Shown in pieces: positions 34,681 to 46,586 of a DNA stretch of 64,000 nt (positions are counted from its first letter, which is position 1; each line of letters opens with the position of its first letter). The stretch comes from Ceratorhiza oryzae-sativae (Eukaryota > Basidiomycota > Agaricomycetes > Cantharellales > Ceratobasidiaceae). Where the stretch lies: contig JARWMV010000012.1 of assembly GCA_030998015.1 (NCBI GenBank), forward strand, positions 186,001 to 250,000, given 5' to 3'. Made by a program: the position numbers and the translations under genes. The notes under the pieces are model-generated. The model did not search any database and had not been told where the DNA came from. It saw only the letters and a program-made list of their open reading frames with translations.

Positions 34681-37649
34681 CTATTCTGGGTGGGGTTCGC
34701 ATGCGTGTTCCACCCAACTCCGGCTCCCAGATGGTTGAAATTCTTCCACCAATCGTTTAATCCGCTCATGACTGATGTCCTAGATCAAAAGAAGGATGAG
34801 CCTGAGATAGATTGCGGAACCAAGCTATGATATACCACTGACGGTCCATCCCCTCAAGAGGTGGTATAAGTTCTGGTACTTGAGTGTCATTCATGGATTG
34901 AGGCATTACAGGAGCGAAGTTTGATGGACCGGATGTCTAAAAATAGAGCGGTTAACATCATTTACACTGATATTTGTACATACATACTAGGTCTACATCC
35001 GGCCGGGCGCCTATAGTTGAGATACCAACGGAGCTGGCATTCTGACAAGAAAGGTGAGGCCAATTCGAAGTTATCTACCAAGCAATTCACCTCTATTCTC
35101 TGGCCGCTTGCATTTCGGGCAAGGTGCTCGAAGAATTGAACGAAGTACGATGGCGTATCTCCCTGATGCTGGCTGAGGGTTGCACATGCTATCGAGACGC
35201 TCTTCAAAGTGCCCACGATCTCCTGGTATAATTCGTCATCCACGTACGGGAGTTGCTAGCCCGTGGCAACAAGGGTTTAGCTGAGCTTAGAGAGGACACA
35301 CCGCGAAATACGTACCTTGAACAACCAGACTCCAGCGTAAGCTGAAGTAATGGCTAGATTATCTTGACAATATGTAATATATCGGTGTGGTGCTAAACAG
35401 TTGACCACATGATACAACACGTCCATCGCGCATTTAATGCATTCCAGAGAATGAGTTCGGGCGGCACTGATTTGTGGCTGAACTAGGCCAAGCAATTGCA
35501 GTTCTGCGACGATCAGTTTAAGGTTAAGTGCAGCAAACTTTAGCAGCGCCTTTGAGGCTGGAGCAAGATTGATACTGTCTGTTCGCCGTAAGCACTGCAA
35601 CCCATTGCTCATAACAAGATTGTCAACTCACCATCATCGGTTACCCAGCGCTTGATACGCTCATCCATTAGGTGTGCGACATGGCGCATTAGCGGTTCGA
35701 ATGCCGACTTGTTCGAAGCATTCATTGATGAAAAAAGTGAATGGCAAAGGATTCGGACTCCACCAAGGGCAGCCGATGCAACGAGCATCGTGTCTGCATC
35801 TATGCGTTCATTAGTAGAGGAAACAGCAACACTCCGCCGTACACACTGCATGGAAACTAACACTGGTTGAGATAGGCAAGTTGAACCGGTTGAATATACA
35901 TACCTCCGGATGGTCCGACAGCCATTGGTAGCTGTCTTGAAGCCGAAAATCAGGTATCATTTGGGGTTTGCTTCTCTGCATGCTGAATAAAAAATTAGTT
36001 TTGGCGGGTCTAAGGTAGATATGACCTTACGCAGTGGTCAAGTCATAACCTTCACCCCATCGTCAATTAAAGCATCAAACGCAGGAAAGAGCCTACTAAC
36101 AAACTAACTCTAAAAATCATGAGTTTGTAAGGGCCCCAAATCATACAATTCAACTTACGAAGCCAAGTTCTTTCTCTGTTCTACCACTCAACGGAATGAG
36201 CTATATATAGCTAGGTATTTTAATCAAACTGATGCCTACCAGCTGCTCTCTAGCAAGTTGCTCAATCGCCGGCAAAGGTTTCTCCCGTCGCTCATGAAGA
36301 TTCAACTCGTAAGCCATCCGAATAGCTAGGCCCACTTTTCGCCAACTACTAGAATCTCTTGGATCCTTCCAAAACGTCATCAGCGACAATGCTTGGACGT
36401 ATTCAATGCTGCAGATTCCGTCCGCTAAAGCTCGCCCAAGAAGTGTTTGCCCTAGTGCGTTGCACCTGTCCCAGGCACGAGGACGCACAAAACGACACGC
36501 CACACAAATGATAGCCGTAAACAAAACACTAGAACGAGACCGAACGTATACGGGCGTGTGTAAAGCGGGGTCCAAAAGCGCGATAATCGGGTTGAGTGAT
36601 TCGTGATAACTATGATCGAAATATTAAAAACATCGCGCAAAGCCTTGAGAGCCACTTACAAGTTGAACAACACACGAACCGCATCTGGCGGAACGATACC
36701 AGCAGTCACAGGGTCGTCGTAGTCGTCGGCTGGGTTTCGTTCAGACACGATGTTCTGTCCAGGAGAGTTGTTGACTGGGGAAGATGATCGGGAGTCCGAG
36801 AGAATATTAGCGAGAGAGTATGCGTTCGCACTCGTATTCGCTGGATGGGGTTCTTTTGTTGATCCAAGGAGCTTAAGGCTCCGGTCCGGATCGACACCGG
36901 CGCTCGTTCCAGACCCGGACCCACCGCTAGGGGTAATCTTGGCGTTGAATTCAAGGACTGGGTAGGTAAGTGCAGGCTCGACCCGCTGGAGTCCGAAAAT
37001 GGGGAGACTCTAAACAATTCGTAAAGGACGCCTGAAAACGTTATATTGCATTGCGACCTACCTCTGTTATGAAAATCAGTCTGAGAGGACATTGTATATG
37101 GAGAAACTGGCAGCCCCCTAGCGGGCGAATATTCTTGTTCAAATCCAGCATCACCGTAGCGCTCTGCTGAGTTGACGTAAGACGAGTTCTGCGATGTTGA
37201 TAAATTTGGGGAAGGCACTTGGCCGTACGTCGTCGAGACCGAGGGCGTGGCTTGCTGTAGAAGAATCTCGGACGGACCATCCACTGCATAGGGATGCCTG
37301 AGTCGATAGAGATCAGATCAAGCTCAACGGCGGTATTAGAAAAACGCTTATCCGAAGAAATTAACGTACGAGTGGCGTGGCTTTCTCCCTCGCTTCTTCT
37401 CACGGTAAATGCATTCTAAGGATAGTCTTATACACCGAGTGCACGGCCCGTCTAACGAAGGATGTTGGTTTTCGCATTTAACCTTGATTGATCGACACTC
37501 TGTACAACTGAACCACGCAAAAGATATGTGAAAAACCTCGCAGTTTATGGACGCCGATACACTTACGCCCGACCTCTTATCTTTGGAGAGTCGTTTTCCC
37601 TCTCTGGCTCATCCCCACTTTCGGATCGCGCGTGTTTCGTTGCTGCCAT
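34681..37649 (-). CDS. Zn2Cys6 transcription factor with fungal_trans domain
   Basis: The start ATG (37647-37649) opens a short acidic exon. An intron then joins GRACTECRSIKVKC, and the rest of the binuclear zinc cluster follows (CTRC, then C six residues later), with a basic linker KKRGRKPRHS. A Ser/Pro-rich linker leads to the middle homology region: PPDAVRVLFNL, DPALHTPVYVRSRSSVLFTA, ICVACRFVRPRAWDRCNALG, YVQALSLMTFWKDPRDSSSW and GLAIRMAYELNLHE, the fungal_trans hallmark. The C-terminus ends DISHERIKRLVEEFQPSGS with TAG at 34681-34683. It is a Gal4-type nuclear DNA-binding regulator; target genes cannot be told. Seven or more introns; no frame damage found. Confidence 0.85.
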
Positions 37650-37947
37650 GGTCGTCGGGACCTTGTTGCATGGTGCTCAGCCTGAACAGTATTTGCAATC
37701 ATGGAGAATAGCACGTGACAGTATATTTGACCCTTAAATTCAAACCGATTAACAACTTCGCGCGGCGAGAAGCATGATGTATGCTATCTCTTTCAGGTAT
37801 AAACAATTTTTAGATCTGCTCTTTTTAATCCTAAATATATCAGTTGTATCTTCTGAACGATACCAGAACATGAAACGAGATGCTTAGAGTTAAGTGCCTG
37901 CACTTTCCTCATCTCTCCAAGACCGAGCCCAATAACGGAAATCATCG

Positions 37948-39345
37948 CTATGAATTTGGACCCCCTATCGCTTCACTGATAGATTTCATTAAATCTTCCG
38001 CAGTGGGCCGTTCCGAGGGCTCAAAACTCCAACAGTCCTGCATCAATCTCCACATTGTTATTCGTAACATCCCATCGAGGTCAATTTCGTTCGGTGTGGC
38101 CGGGGGATAGCCTCTTTCCATACGATTAACGACTCCTATATATGATATACTATTGTATGGCGGCATTTCCATTAGGATCTAGAGCAAAATAATCAACGAC
38201 CAGCAGTAAGACAATATCCCCCACGCACTTCCAGAGCGACACAACCAAACGACCATATATCGGTTTTGGCCGATGGTTTTCCCCCCCTGAGTTGCTCTGG
38301 AGCATCCCAATTGATCGTTCCGCTCTGTATGTATGAGCCAATAGAACATTGGCACTCAATGAGCGAAGAACCAAAGTCAGTTATTTTGGCGGTGTCTCCA
38401 TTGTTTTCGATAAGTACGTTGGTCTGGGACAAAAAACTTCAGAATTTAATAAAAGAATTAGTAGAATTCACACTATACCCCTTTGAGGTCGCCATGCACA
38501 ATGGACTTCTTGTGGATATGAACTATTCCGTTCAATACATCCTTCAACTTGGAAAGACCATCAAGAAAACCCATTGACTATCTATAGATCGCAGCTCACC
38601 AAACGAACTCGCTGGAGGTCCGAAATCTTGTTCTTCTCTAGGAACTAGTCTCGTACTAATAAATACACACTTCATAGAGCCTGTGTTCTGACCTACACTA
38701 TTGGAGTTCCCATATTCACAATATTTGGATACCAGGGAGAAGTGATCAAACGGCCACTCTTCGAGCCGACCAGCTCCAATAAAATTCGAAATATTTGGGT
38801 TAGGATCGAGCAACCTCCAGACCTTCAGCTCATTCGAAAGCTCTTTACTTCCATCCTATAAGCTGCTCATTCTCATAAACCTCAGTTTGAGCCTCAGAGA
38901 TACTTACTTCTCCTGCTTGTGAGCGAACTGCTTTCACTGCAACCTACACGATAACCGGCCGTGGTGAGCGTTGAAGTCGTTTTGTGTCTAGAGAGATATA
39001 GAATACCGCCACAGGTGCTTTAATCCCTTTGTTAAGGAACTTTCTGGAATATTTGGTGCTGATTCAAGTGATGCATAAGGGACATAGAAAACCGAAGCCT
39101 TACGTGCGAACGGAGGATCTGTAGCCCGTGTAGTCTAGAAAGAAATTCTCTGTTGGAGGAATAGGAACGAAGTCGGCCGCTGCATAGAGGGTAGGTGCTT
39201 CCTCTGTAATAACATGATCGCACATATATTCAAAAGTTTCGGGGCTTGAGAGACGGAGGTTCGGGGCGAAATTAAAGCCGTTGCTCGTTTTGATAAATCA
39301 AGCACGATGCAACTTCCGAGTGTCATCCGATCCAATAAACCCATC
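37948..39345 (-). CDS. Protein kinase (TKL/Tyr-kinase-like), catalytically complete
   Basis: Introns join a canonical kinase domain: VAVKAVRSQAGE (ATP Lys), KELSNELKVWRLLDPNPNIS (helix-C Glu), YCEYGNSN hinge, VLNGIVHIHKKSIVHGDLKG (catalytic Asp), NVLIENN, KITDFGSS, GTINWDAPEQL, TDIWSFGCVALEI and, at the end, QDCWSFEPSERPTAEDLM, TAG at 37948. All catalytic residues are present. An N-terminal extension reading APNLRLSSPETFEYM and NFFLDYTGYRSSVRT lies upstream at about 39110-39290 and is not recognised. The first exon could not be fixed; it must lie close to the start of the divergent pseudokinase gene at 39495. Such kinases are expanded in Agaricomycetes. Confidence 0.7.
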
Positions 39346-39494
39346 GGTCACATCTAATCGGACATTAGAGCCTAAGATTACTTGACCTTTGGCCAAGGTA
39401 AACTACCTTCTACCAGAACCCGCCACCAGGGAACTAATTAGACCCAAGCTCTGGAGTGGATCTCGCGTAGGACGCGTTACCAGCGCAGCCAACC
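39346..39494. promoter_or_regulatory. Probable shared bidirectional promoter of two kinase genes
   Basis: The two kinase genes point away from each other with at most about 150 bp between their recognisable 5' parts. The region, or the first exons themselves, must contain both promoters. No TATA box was recognised. Confidence 0.35.
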
Positions 39495-40894
39495 ATGAAT
39501 CCTGAAGCGTCTTCGCCTTCTGAACCAATACAAGCGGCGTCGGATCGATTTGTTAAACACGTTCCAAGCTCAGGATCAATTCTCCTTGCGCGTGGAGCTG
39601 CGGCTGACGTTTGGTTAATTACATGGTGACGTGAGCTGGCTGTCGTTCACCTGCTATCTATTCATGGACCCGTATAGGACTGATTTTGGGCTGCAGACGG
39701 CTGGGCCGGTCGGTGGAACTTCTTTATCTGCTCAACCGAGGAAGGTAGGCTTCTCATACATGGATCTTCATTATGCTTAGGATTTAAAGTAGTACGTCTC
39801 CAAATCTGTTAGACTGACTCCAGAGTCGATGTTATATTATCGTCACGGACGGGATAACCAGGTAAGTCCATTTTCAAACATAGAGGAACATACCGGAGAT
39901 CCTTGCCCATGATGCTCAGTATACCAGGGACACACTTTGGACGATGTTGATTCAGGCGAGAATGTACTGGATCACGCAACTGCTACGGTATTGATCCCAG
40001 CGAAAGACAGGATTACAAGAGCCAAGTGAAGCGATGGAGCGCCATTCGACATAATAATGTGATTAGAGTAAACAAACTGTCGGATCGAGATGGATTGAAT
40101 AGACAAGAAGAGTATTGCGAACAGGGAACGATTCGAGCGGTGAGAGTTCTCTCAGCTAGAGTCATCATAATCCTGAAATTGTGCATTGATCGAAGCGACC
40201 GTGGCCAACCGATTTAAACGCTTTTGATATCGTACGCGTCGACCCTTTTACCTGAAGATCATGCTGCATTATTGACGAAGGAAACTGGAGATTGTCAGTG
40301 TGGTAAACGGCCTCAAACACCTCCACACACTCGACCCTCCCATCATACATGGAAGTCTCAATGCAGTAAGAAGAGAAACACTCGATTAAATCAATTTTAC
40401 CAGAACCCTATCTTAGGACAAAATCTATATCGGCGAGAACCATTCGATCAAACTCGGAGGATTCGGTCTTGCCGCACTGGTCCAAAGATTTGCAACGCTG
40501 ATCCCCACAATTTCCTTTACCGGATTATGTCGCTGGATGAGCCCAGAGCAGTTTGAAGCGGAAGACGATATTGAGTACACGGTTGCTTCAGACATATGGG
40601 CCTTGGGATGTACAATATACGAGGTGAGTTGATTGGCTGGTCTCCGGCTGGTTGAGAATGCCTACTGATTTCATCTGAGCCAAGATTTTGTCTGAAAAGA
40701 TCCCGTACGCCGATTACGTTCACGACGTAGAAGTTGTGAGCAAGATCAAGTCAGGGGTTAAACCAAGCAACAGTCAAGAGACCCTGAGCCAATCATACAT
40801 CTGGCCGGTCATTGAAGATTGCTGGGCTCAATCACCAGAAGAGCGGCCTAGTGCACATGAAGTTCTAGTAAAGGTTATTATTTCTTCGTTTTGA
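39495..40894 (+). CDS. Pseudokinase lacking catalytic-loop and DFG aspartates
   Basis: ATG at 39495 starts MNPEASSPSEPIQAASDRFV. Later exons give VKRWSAIRHNNVIRV, EEYCEQGTI, KLEIVSVVNGLKHLHTLDPP, then IIHGSLNA (40342-40365) where active relatives have HGDLK, so the catalytic Asp is Ser and the Lys is Asn. The next exon starts DKIYIGENHSIKLGGFGLAA, so the DFG Asp is Gly (40459-40461). The rest is regular: LCRWMSPEQFEAEDD, VASDIWALGCTIYEIL, EDCWAQSPEERPSAHEVL. The fold is kept while catalysis should be lost. Between about 40258 and 40295 the frame is unclear: an in-frame TGA or a 1-base shift separates EQGTI from KLEIVS. It is thus either a signalling pseudokinase or a decaying gene. The C-terminal end beyond 40894 is uncertain. 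Confidence 0.6.
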
Positions 40895-41131
40895 CCTACC
40901 TATTGATGGCTAAGCTAATGTATGCCTATAGATTGTACGTACACTGCTGTGTCCTCGGGGAATCTCTCATTCGAGTTGCTGAAATGTCGCTTCGTTTTAG
41001 GAGGTAAGCTTGGTATTCCACAGAAACCGGAATAACGAAACATTCCACTAGACACTCGCCCTAAAGCATGTGAGCTTGATCCCCTCTGTAATTTTTTGGA
41101 AGGTAGGATTTGCAAACGATACATATAGCAA

Positions 41132-41578
41132 ATGTCGGGACGCAGCCAAGAGGCAGAGGTCACAATTGATGAAAATCTCCCGTACACCGATCAACTTTCT
41201 ACTTGGGCGGAGCGTCTTGGACTTGGCGTTTCGTGGGACACCACCAGGATAATTTCGTCAGGTCGACCCTCTTGGACTGCCATACCAGTCCTGAGGCCGA
41301 CACCGCAAGGTAATATTTACTGCGAAATATTCCTGCAGATGAGTAAAGATTATTCTCATATGATTGACTTGTTAGATCCACCGCAAGGAGAACCGCCTGA
41401 AACATCGACATATGGAATCGAGGGTGGTAGGTCTCTTGTCCGAAAGTTTACTTGGGTTTGTGCTGAGAAGTATACAGTGCGAGCAATTCCCCTGACAGCG
41501 TTTACCGGGACTGGCAGAACGAGACAGGCAGCAGAAACAAATGCTGCAGAACTAGTCCTGAGATCAGGACTCTTGTGA
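41132..41578 (+). CDS. dsRNA-binding-domain-like protein or C-terminal domain
   Basis: The ORF encodes 148 residues. Residues about 20-75 read DQLSTWAERLGLGVSWDTTR, then PSWTAIPVL; near the end GTGRTRQAAETNAAEL, then VLRSGLL. The order helix, strand with a small/aromatic tail, and a last helix with K/R..A..AA..L spacing resembles a double-stranded-RNA-binding motif, with an inserted loop of about 45 residues (YSHMIDLLDPPQGEPPETST). It lies 240 bp after the pseudokinase on the same strand. It may be a separate gene or, through small introns at 40873-40931 and beyond, the C-terminal domain of that protein. Fold assignment is by eye only. Confidence 0.4.
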   Translation: MSGRSQEAEVTIDENLPYTDQLSTWAERLGLGVSWDTTRIISSGRPSWTAIPVLRPTPQGNIYCEIFLQMSKDYSHMIDLLDPPQGEPPETSTYGIEGGRSLVRKFTWVCAEKYTVRAIPLTAFTGTGRTRQAAETNAAELVLRSGLL

Positions 41579-43407
41579 GTTGGGCCATCGGATCGTCGTG
41601 AAATAGCCCACGCGGCAAACTGAACTTGTCCACAGGAACAACATTTTTGGGTAACGGTATACACATGGGGATCAAGAAACTAGCTTGAATGCATGTGTAT
41701 ATTTTACGAGCACAAAGAGAATGAAACGTTTTGAACACGGAGACACCCGGATGACATTCACAAACGGCTGAGCTTCCCAATCAATATAACCCAACAGGGC
41801 AGACAAACGAGTTGCCATACTGACCACGACACACTTTCTCTGGATCAAACTCGGGACAAATGAGCAAGCGTTCTAGTCCGACCGACCACGGACTCCGAAC
41901 GGACCTTGTCCCAAGCGATTGCCCGCCCGGTTACTGCCGTCGGAACAGACGAGTCAATTTTCCGATTGACGGCATGTGTGCATAAATAAATCGCGCTTTG
42001 GATCATGTACGTCATCGGAATCGGGCTGAATGGCGATTACGCCGTGCGGATGTGTGTGAGAGAGAGAGAGAGCACGCGCCAATTCAACCGCAAGCGGGTA
42101 TCACAGCGCTTGCCATTTGCTGCACACGGGCGACCCAGACCACATGCGCCGGAGCGCAACCGCCTCCGACCCCACATGCCACGGTGGCCGAATCCCATTG
42201 TCTCCAACCTCCCCCGTAAAAATCCCACAAAAAAATTCAAATGAGAGGAATAGACTCTTGTGTGCTATCCCCAATTCGCACATATATGCTTCCCGTGTTT
42301 ACAAATGACCATTCCTCGCCGGCGACCAGGCCGCCGAGCCGACACCGGACTTGGTTTCCTTTCTCGCTTCGTTGCGCCTCGCCGAGGAAAGAACCTGGTT
42401 CCCCTCCCCCCCCCGCCTGCCACACGCGTGGCGTATCATGCACCCCATTCAATGGCCAGACTCTTCCTCCCCTTGAGCATGCCTGCCCACGGCATGATCA
42501 TTGTTCATAGCCATGTGGCTCACGGGACAGACGCTCTGTCCGCGACATTCTGATTGTGACCTGAGGTTGAATTCATTATAAATTCCAGCCTCTGTGGCTT
42601 TCCTGGTCCAGAACCACGCCTCAGGGACGACCTCGCAACCGAACATGGTACTGGCCCTCTCTGACCCGAACTTGACGCTTCTCTCATATGTGCATCAGTC
42701 CGATTCAAGTCCAAATTGCAAAGAGAAAAAAAAAACAATCGTCTATGTGAGACAGGTGTAAAGAATTAGCAGAGTTGGCGTGTACGTATTAGAAAAGGGA
42801 AAAAAAAAGTTCAAAAAAGTTCAAAGCGACGAAAGTAAAGAAAATGACGCACGAACAAATAAACTACCTAACATACAGCAAGTCCCGGAACATCCACGCT
42901 CGCACCCCTGAAAGCATCCAACGATGAATAATACCCCGACACTGGCCCGTTTCGTACGAATTCGTTTCTTCTCATACAGACAAACCAACTGCAATTTTTC
43001 ACGCTCATCATTAATCCACAATCGAAAGAAGGGGGTTGTGCAGAAAACCAAGGCCAGAAACGAGCGACTGGGTGGGGTAGTGTAGAGATCGGGAGAACGT
43101 GGATGTGGGCATGAAATGAGGAAAAAGAGCACGCACAGTTGGCCCGGGCTTGCCCTTTTTGCTTCTGGCTGTGTATGGAAAGAATGCGTGGGGTAAAACG
43201 AGCGTGGAGTGAGAGCGAGTGTGGGGCTACCAAGAGAAAAAGAATAGACAAACAAGCGGAAGAATGTCCCGACTAGCACAGAGAAATGAGCAAAGATAAA
43301 AGTGGGGTAAACAGGATAGGCTTCATAGGCAACAACGCAAAAAGTGGACTCGCTAATAAATCAACCCAAGTGCGGAAGAAGGGAAAAAAAAAGTGCAAAG
43401 GACAAGT
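41579..43407. other. Intergenic region with short simple repeats
   Basis: Contains a GA run at about 42056-42073, A-runs at about 42727-42736 and 42801-42808, and a C-rich tract near 42400-42415. ORFs on both strands have low-complexity translations. The 3' UTR of the downstream minus-strand membrane protein gene should lie in the right part. No RNA gene found. Confidence 0.4.
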
Positions 43408-44900
43408 CTATCGGCGGGGTGTACCTGGTCTAGGTGTTCCACTGCCATGGCCAACGCTCCAGCCGGCTCCGTCCTCCAAGCTGGCGCCGTCCTCGGTAGT
43501 ATGAACACGGACACCGCGTTCGCTGCGTACGCTCTGAATGTCCCGTCCTTCCTCGGCTAGCTGCTCTTTCAACATTTCCGCCTGTTCTCGAGCACTCCTC
43601 TCCTCGGGGCTTTCACCTTCTTCCTCTGGTCGACCCGCGAAATCGGGCTTGCGCAGCATCTGGCGGAATGCATTGGCCACGATAGCAGCGTCTTGACCCG
43701 AGATTGGACCTGTTTCGGCCGAGCGGGTCGAGGCACCGTCGGTGCCGGCGTGAATACCGCCTGCGCCGATCAGGGAACCTCCGCCATGACCACCTCGCCT
43801 GATCGAGACTGGTCGACCCATAATCGAGGCAGCGGGTCCGGCGGTATTGTCGATTGGGCTGGCCGAGTCTGGTCCGGTCGTGGGTGCGCTGACAGGGGCG
43901 GCCATGATCGGTGTGGACGAGCCTGTGCTTCGGCGATTGAAGCTGCGCTTTCGAGAGCGGATTTGACGCGAGGCCAGCCAGGCGAGGAGCAGGAGTGCGC
44001 ACAGGGCGAGAGCGCCAAGAATGACGAGCAGCGCAATGGCCCATTTCGGAAACGGCGAGTTGGCCGCCCCGTTCTGGAGGGAGCCGTTGCCACCGCTGTT
44101 GGAGCCTGTTGGCCGGGCGGTCGCATACGATGACGCAAGGGAAGGGGTGAGAGAGATGACTGATCGGGTCGACTGGACCGACTGGGAACTGAGTGCGGAG
44201 AGGGACGATAAGGAAGCGAGTGTCGCAGCGGACGAAACCGAGGCGATGGACTGAAAGTACGAGTCCGGGAGCCGGGTCTGTATGGCGGTGAACGTGGACT
44301 GACGGGGCTCGCCGCCGTTGAGGGTAGCACCGGCCGAAACGGCGAGAAAGTAAAAGGGCATAGTCTGATTTCGGCCGTCATGCCAGCCCGTTACACCGCG
44401 GGTACCCCAGAACTCGTCGCCGACGGTGACGCCGTGCCAGCCTGCAGCATTGGGGATATTTGTCCAGCTGGCGGCGGGTTGGCCCGAGTCGGCATGGAAG
44501 AGGTAAATGTCGAGGTTGACATAGCCAATGTACTCTGGGTAGCGGTAGTTCCCTGGGAAGAGTGAGCGGTGGGCGGGCACGGGAAGCGACGGATACACGC
44601 ACAGACATAACGTGTCCAGCCGCCTTGCACAACCGTGGTGTTTGCGGTGGGGTAGCAGGACAGAATGTCGTTGCCGACGTCACCGCATGTGGGATCTGTG
44701 CCTTGTCAGCTCAGCAGCTGGTGAACTGGCAGGACACTCACAGGACTGTCGCTCTTCGAGCTTTGCACTTCGTCTTCGGCGGGCGCGGCGAACTGGATCG
44801 TGGTCGCGGCTGGAGCCCTGCTGGGACTCGTCGTGTTCGTGTTGGAGCTGAGCCTGGGCGAGCTCGAGCGGGACTAGCCTGGGCGGGTCGGTGACCACGG
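43408..44900 (-). CDS. Single-pass membrane protein with Ser-rich ectodomain
   Basis: Exons 44612-44695 (DPTCGDVGNDILSCYP, then TTVVQGGW) and 43408-44552 join into one protein. The ectodomain has a NYRYPEYIGYVNLDIYLFHA module with several Trp and Asn-glycosylation sites, then a Ser/Thr-rich stalk, one clear transmembrane helix (WAIALLVILGALALCALLLL) followed by basic residues RQIRSRKRSFNRR, and a 190-residue cytoplasmic tail with EEEGESPEERSAREQAEMLK helix, ending GTPRPGTPRR. TAG is at 43408-43410. The topology recalls fungal wall-stress sensors (Wsc/Mid2 style), but no WSC domain is seen. The first exon with signal peptide lies upstream of 44742 in very GC-rich sequence and could not be fixed. 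Confidence 0.65.
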
Positions 44901-46586
44901 GCTGCTCGACGTGGGGATAGGGGGCCGTCGGCGTCGGGCTCGGGCTGGACAGGAGCTGGCGCGGCATGGAGGGGCGGTGGTGGTGGTGGTGGGGGGGAGG
45001 GGGAGGGGGAGGAGGACGGGGACGGAGAAGCGGACACCGCAGAGTGCCGTCGGGATCGGCAGGTGGGATGTGGTCGTCGGACAGGAAAAGATCAGAATAG
45101 GGCGCAATGTTCATCCTCCGCGCGAGGCATCGAGCTCTCCGATGGCGGACAAGTCCAGGCGACCAACTCGGTTGGCCCAAACAAACCACGCGCGCCACCC
45201 GAAATTCCATCCGTGTCGCCGCTTCTTTCTCGTCCATGCTCGCTGCCCCGCTGCCATGCCACTGGCATCTCCTGCCCTCCAGTCGCCCCGCCGTCGCCCA
45301 GCCCCCGCCCGCCCGCCAGTGACGTAACCCACGTGGACGGATCCCACGGCCGGCGATCTATGGTGCATTCAGCCGACGTAATTCTCCTGCGGAATATTCT
45401 CCCCTTGTGCCTCCAGCCGTGCCCAACCAGGACCAAGCCTGGTGCTTCGTCCAAGGGCCTGCCGTTCTCCCACCTTCGTCCCCAAGCACGTCTCTCGATG
45501 GCTCTTCAAAGTGTACTGCATGCATGCCCGTAATAGCCGTATTCTCGGCCATGTGCCCTACCACATTTTACCCCTGAGTGTCCATACTGCCAAACCTCGC
45601 CGTGGATGAATATCCCAGCGATCACCTCGACCCGCATAGCCCAGCTCCCCATGCTGCGGGCCCGTTCCCTGTCAGCCTGACAGGTAAATTGACATAATCC
45701 ACCGATTTGTCGCCAAGGCGACTTGCCGTCCATATTCCAAATCTCGTAATAACACCCATGTGCTGATTATCACGAGGTTCATGACGCATACAATGACGCT
45801 CGTCAAGTCGCCATGTTCAAGTCTTTCGTAGCAGGGTCGGCATTGCTCGGGCCAGTCATATCATCCATCACGCCACTCTTGCCGCTCGCCGGCCGGTCCA
45901 CCCAACCGCAACACTCGTCTACCGACCACACCATGCTGACTCGTTCCGGCTGATGAAAACCGCGCGGTAACGAGGTAATACACCTTCCATGGGATATTCT
46001 GAGCAGCCCTTAGTTCCTGCTTTCCAAATCGCGGTCGTCGACCATGATTCTTCACGTATTGATGTTATGTCCGAGTGATTCAACAACCAGGCTTGGATCA
46101 AGGAATGTGATATGTTGTTCTATCGGTGCTTACCAACCCTGAAGGGACCTCATTCAGCCTAATCAATTTTCCAAGTGCAGATCAGTGTGCTTCCCATCAA
46201 AGCGTGTTCAACCACGCATCCAATTCCCACGAACACCGATGTCGTGCACCGGGCTACCATGCAGTTGGTGAGCCTTTGCTCTCGCCCACGGTCCATAGGT
46301 TTTATTAGACATTTGTGGCGCGATCCGGTGGGCCAATCGAGGGACCCGAGCATTATGCCTGATCTGAAATCGCTAGCTGCGCATGCTGAATTTAGCCCTC
46401 CAACGGCTAAATCGGTCGCTAAGCTTTGGTGGCCAATAGTCAATGGAAACTCGGCCCTGCATGTTTCATCGTGTTTTCGCCACACTCCTTGGCGCATATT
46501 CGAGCACCCCCACAGTCCCCAAGTGAATGTGCTGGCATCTCAATTCATTCCAGATGAACTCGATAAAACGGGGGAAAAAAAAAGGA
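44901..46586. other. Intergenic; GC-rich promoter side, then AT-richer spacer
   Basis: Includes a GGT/G-run tract at about 44975-45010. Many overlapping ORFs on both strands reflect high GC and have no domains. The right part (45500-46580) appears empty. Confidence 0.4.

Noticed and set aside
42056..42073. GA dinucleotide run
   Set aside because: Short simple repeat without further structure.
44680..45454. Several long GC-rich ORFs on both strands, one Pro/His-rich
   Set aside because: Composition follows GGT/CCA and G-run repeats; frames conflict and none has a domain. Part may be the first exon of the membrane protein, but the frame could not be chosen.
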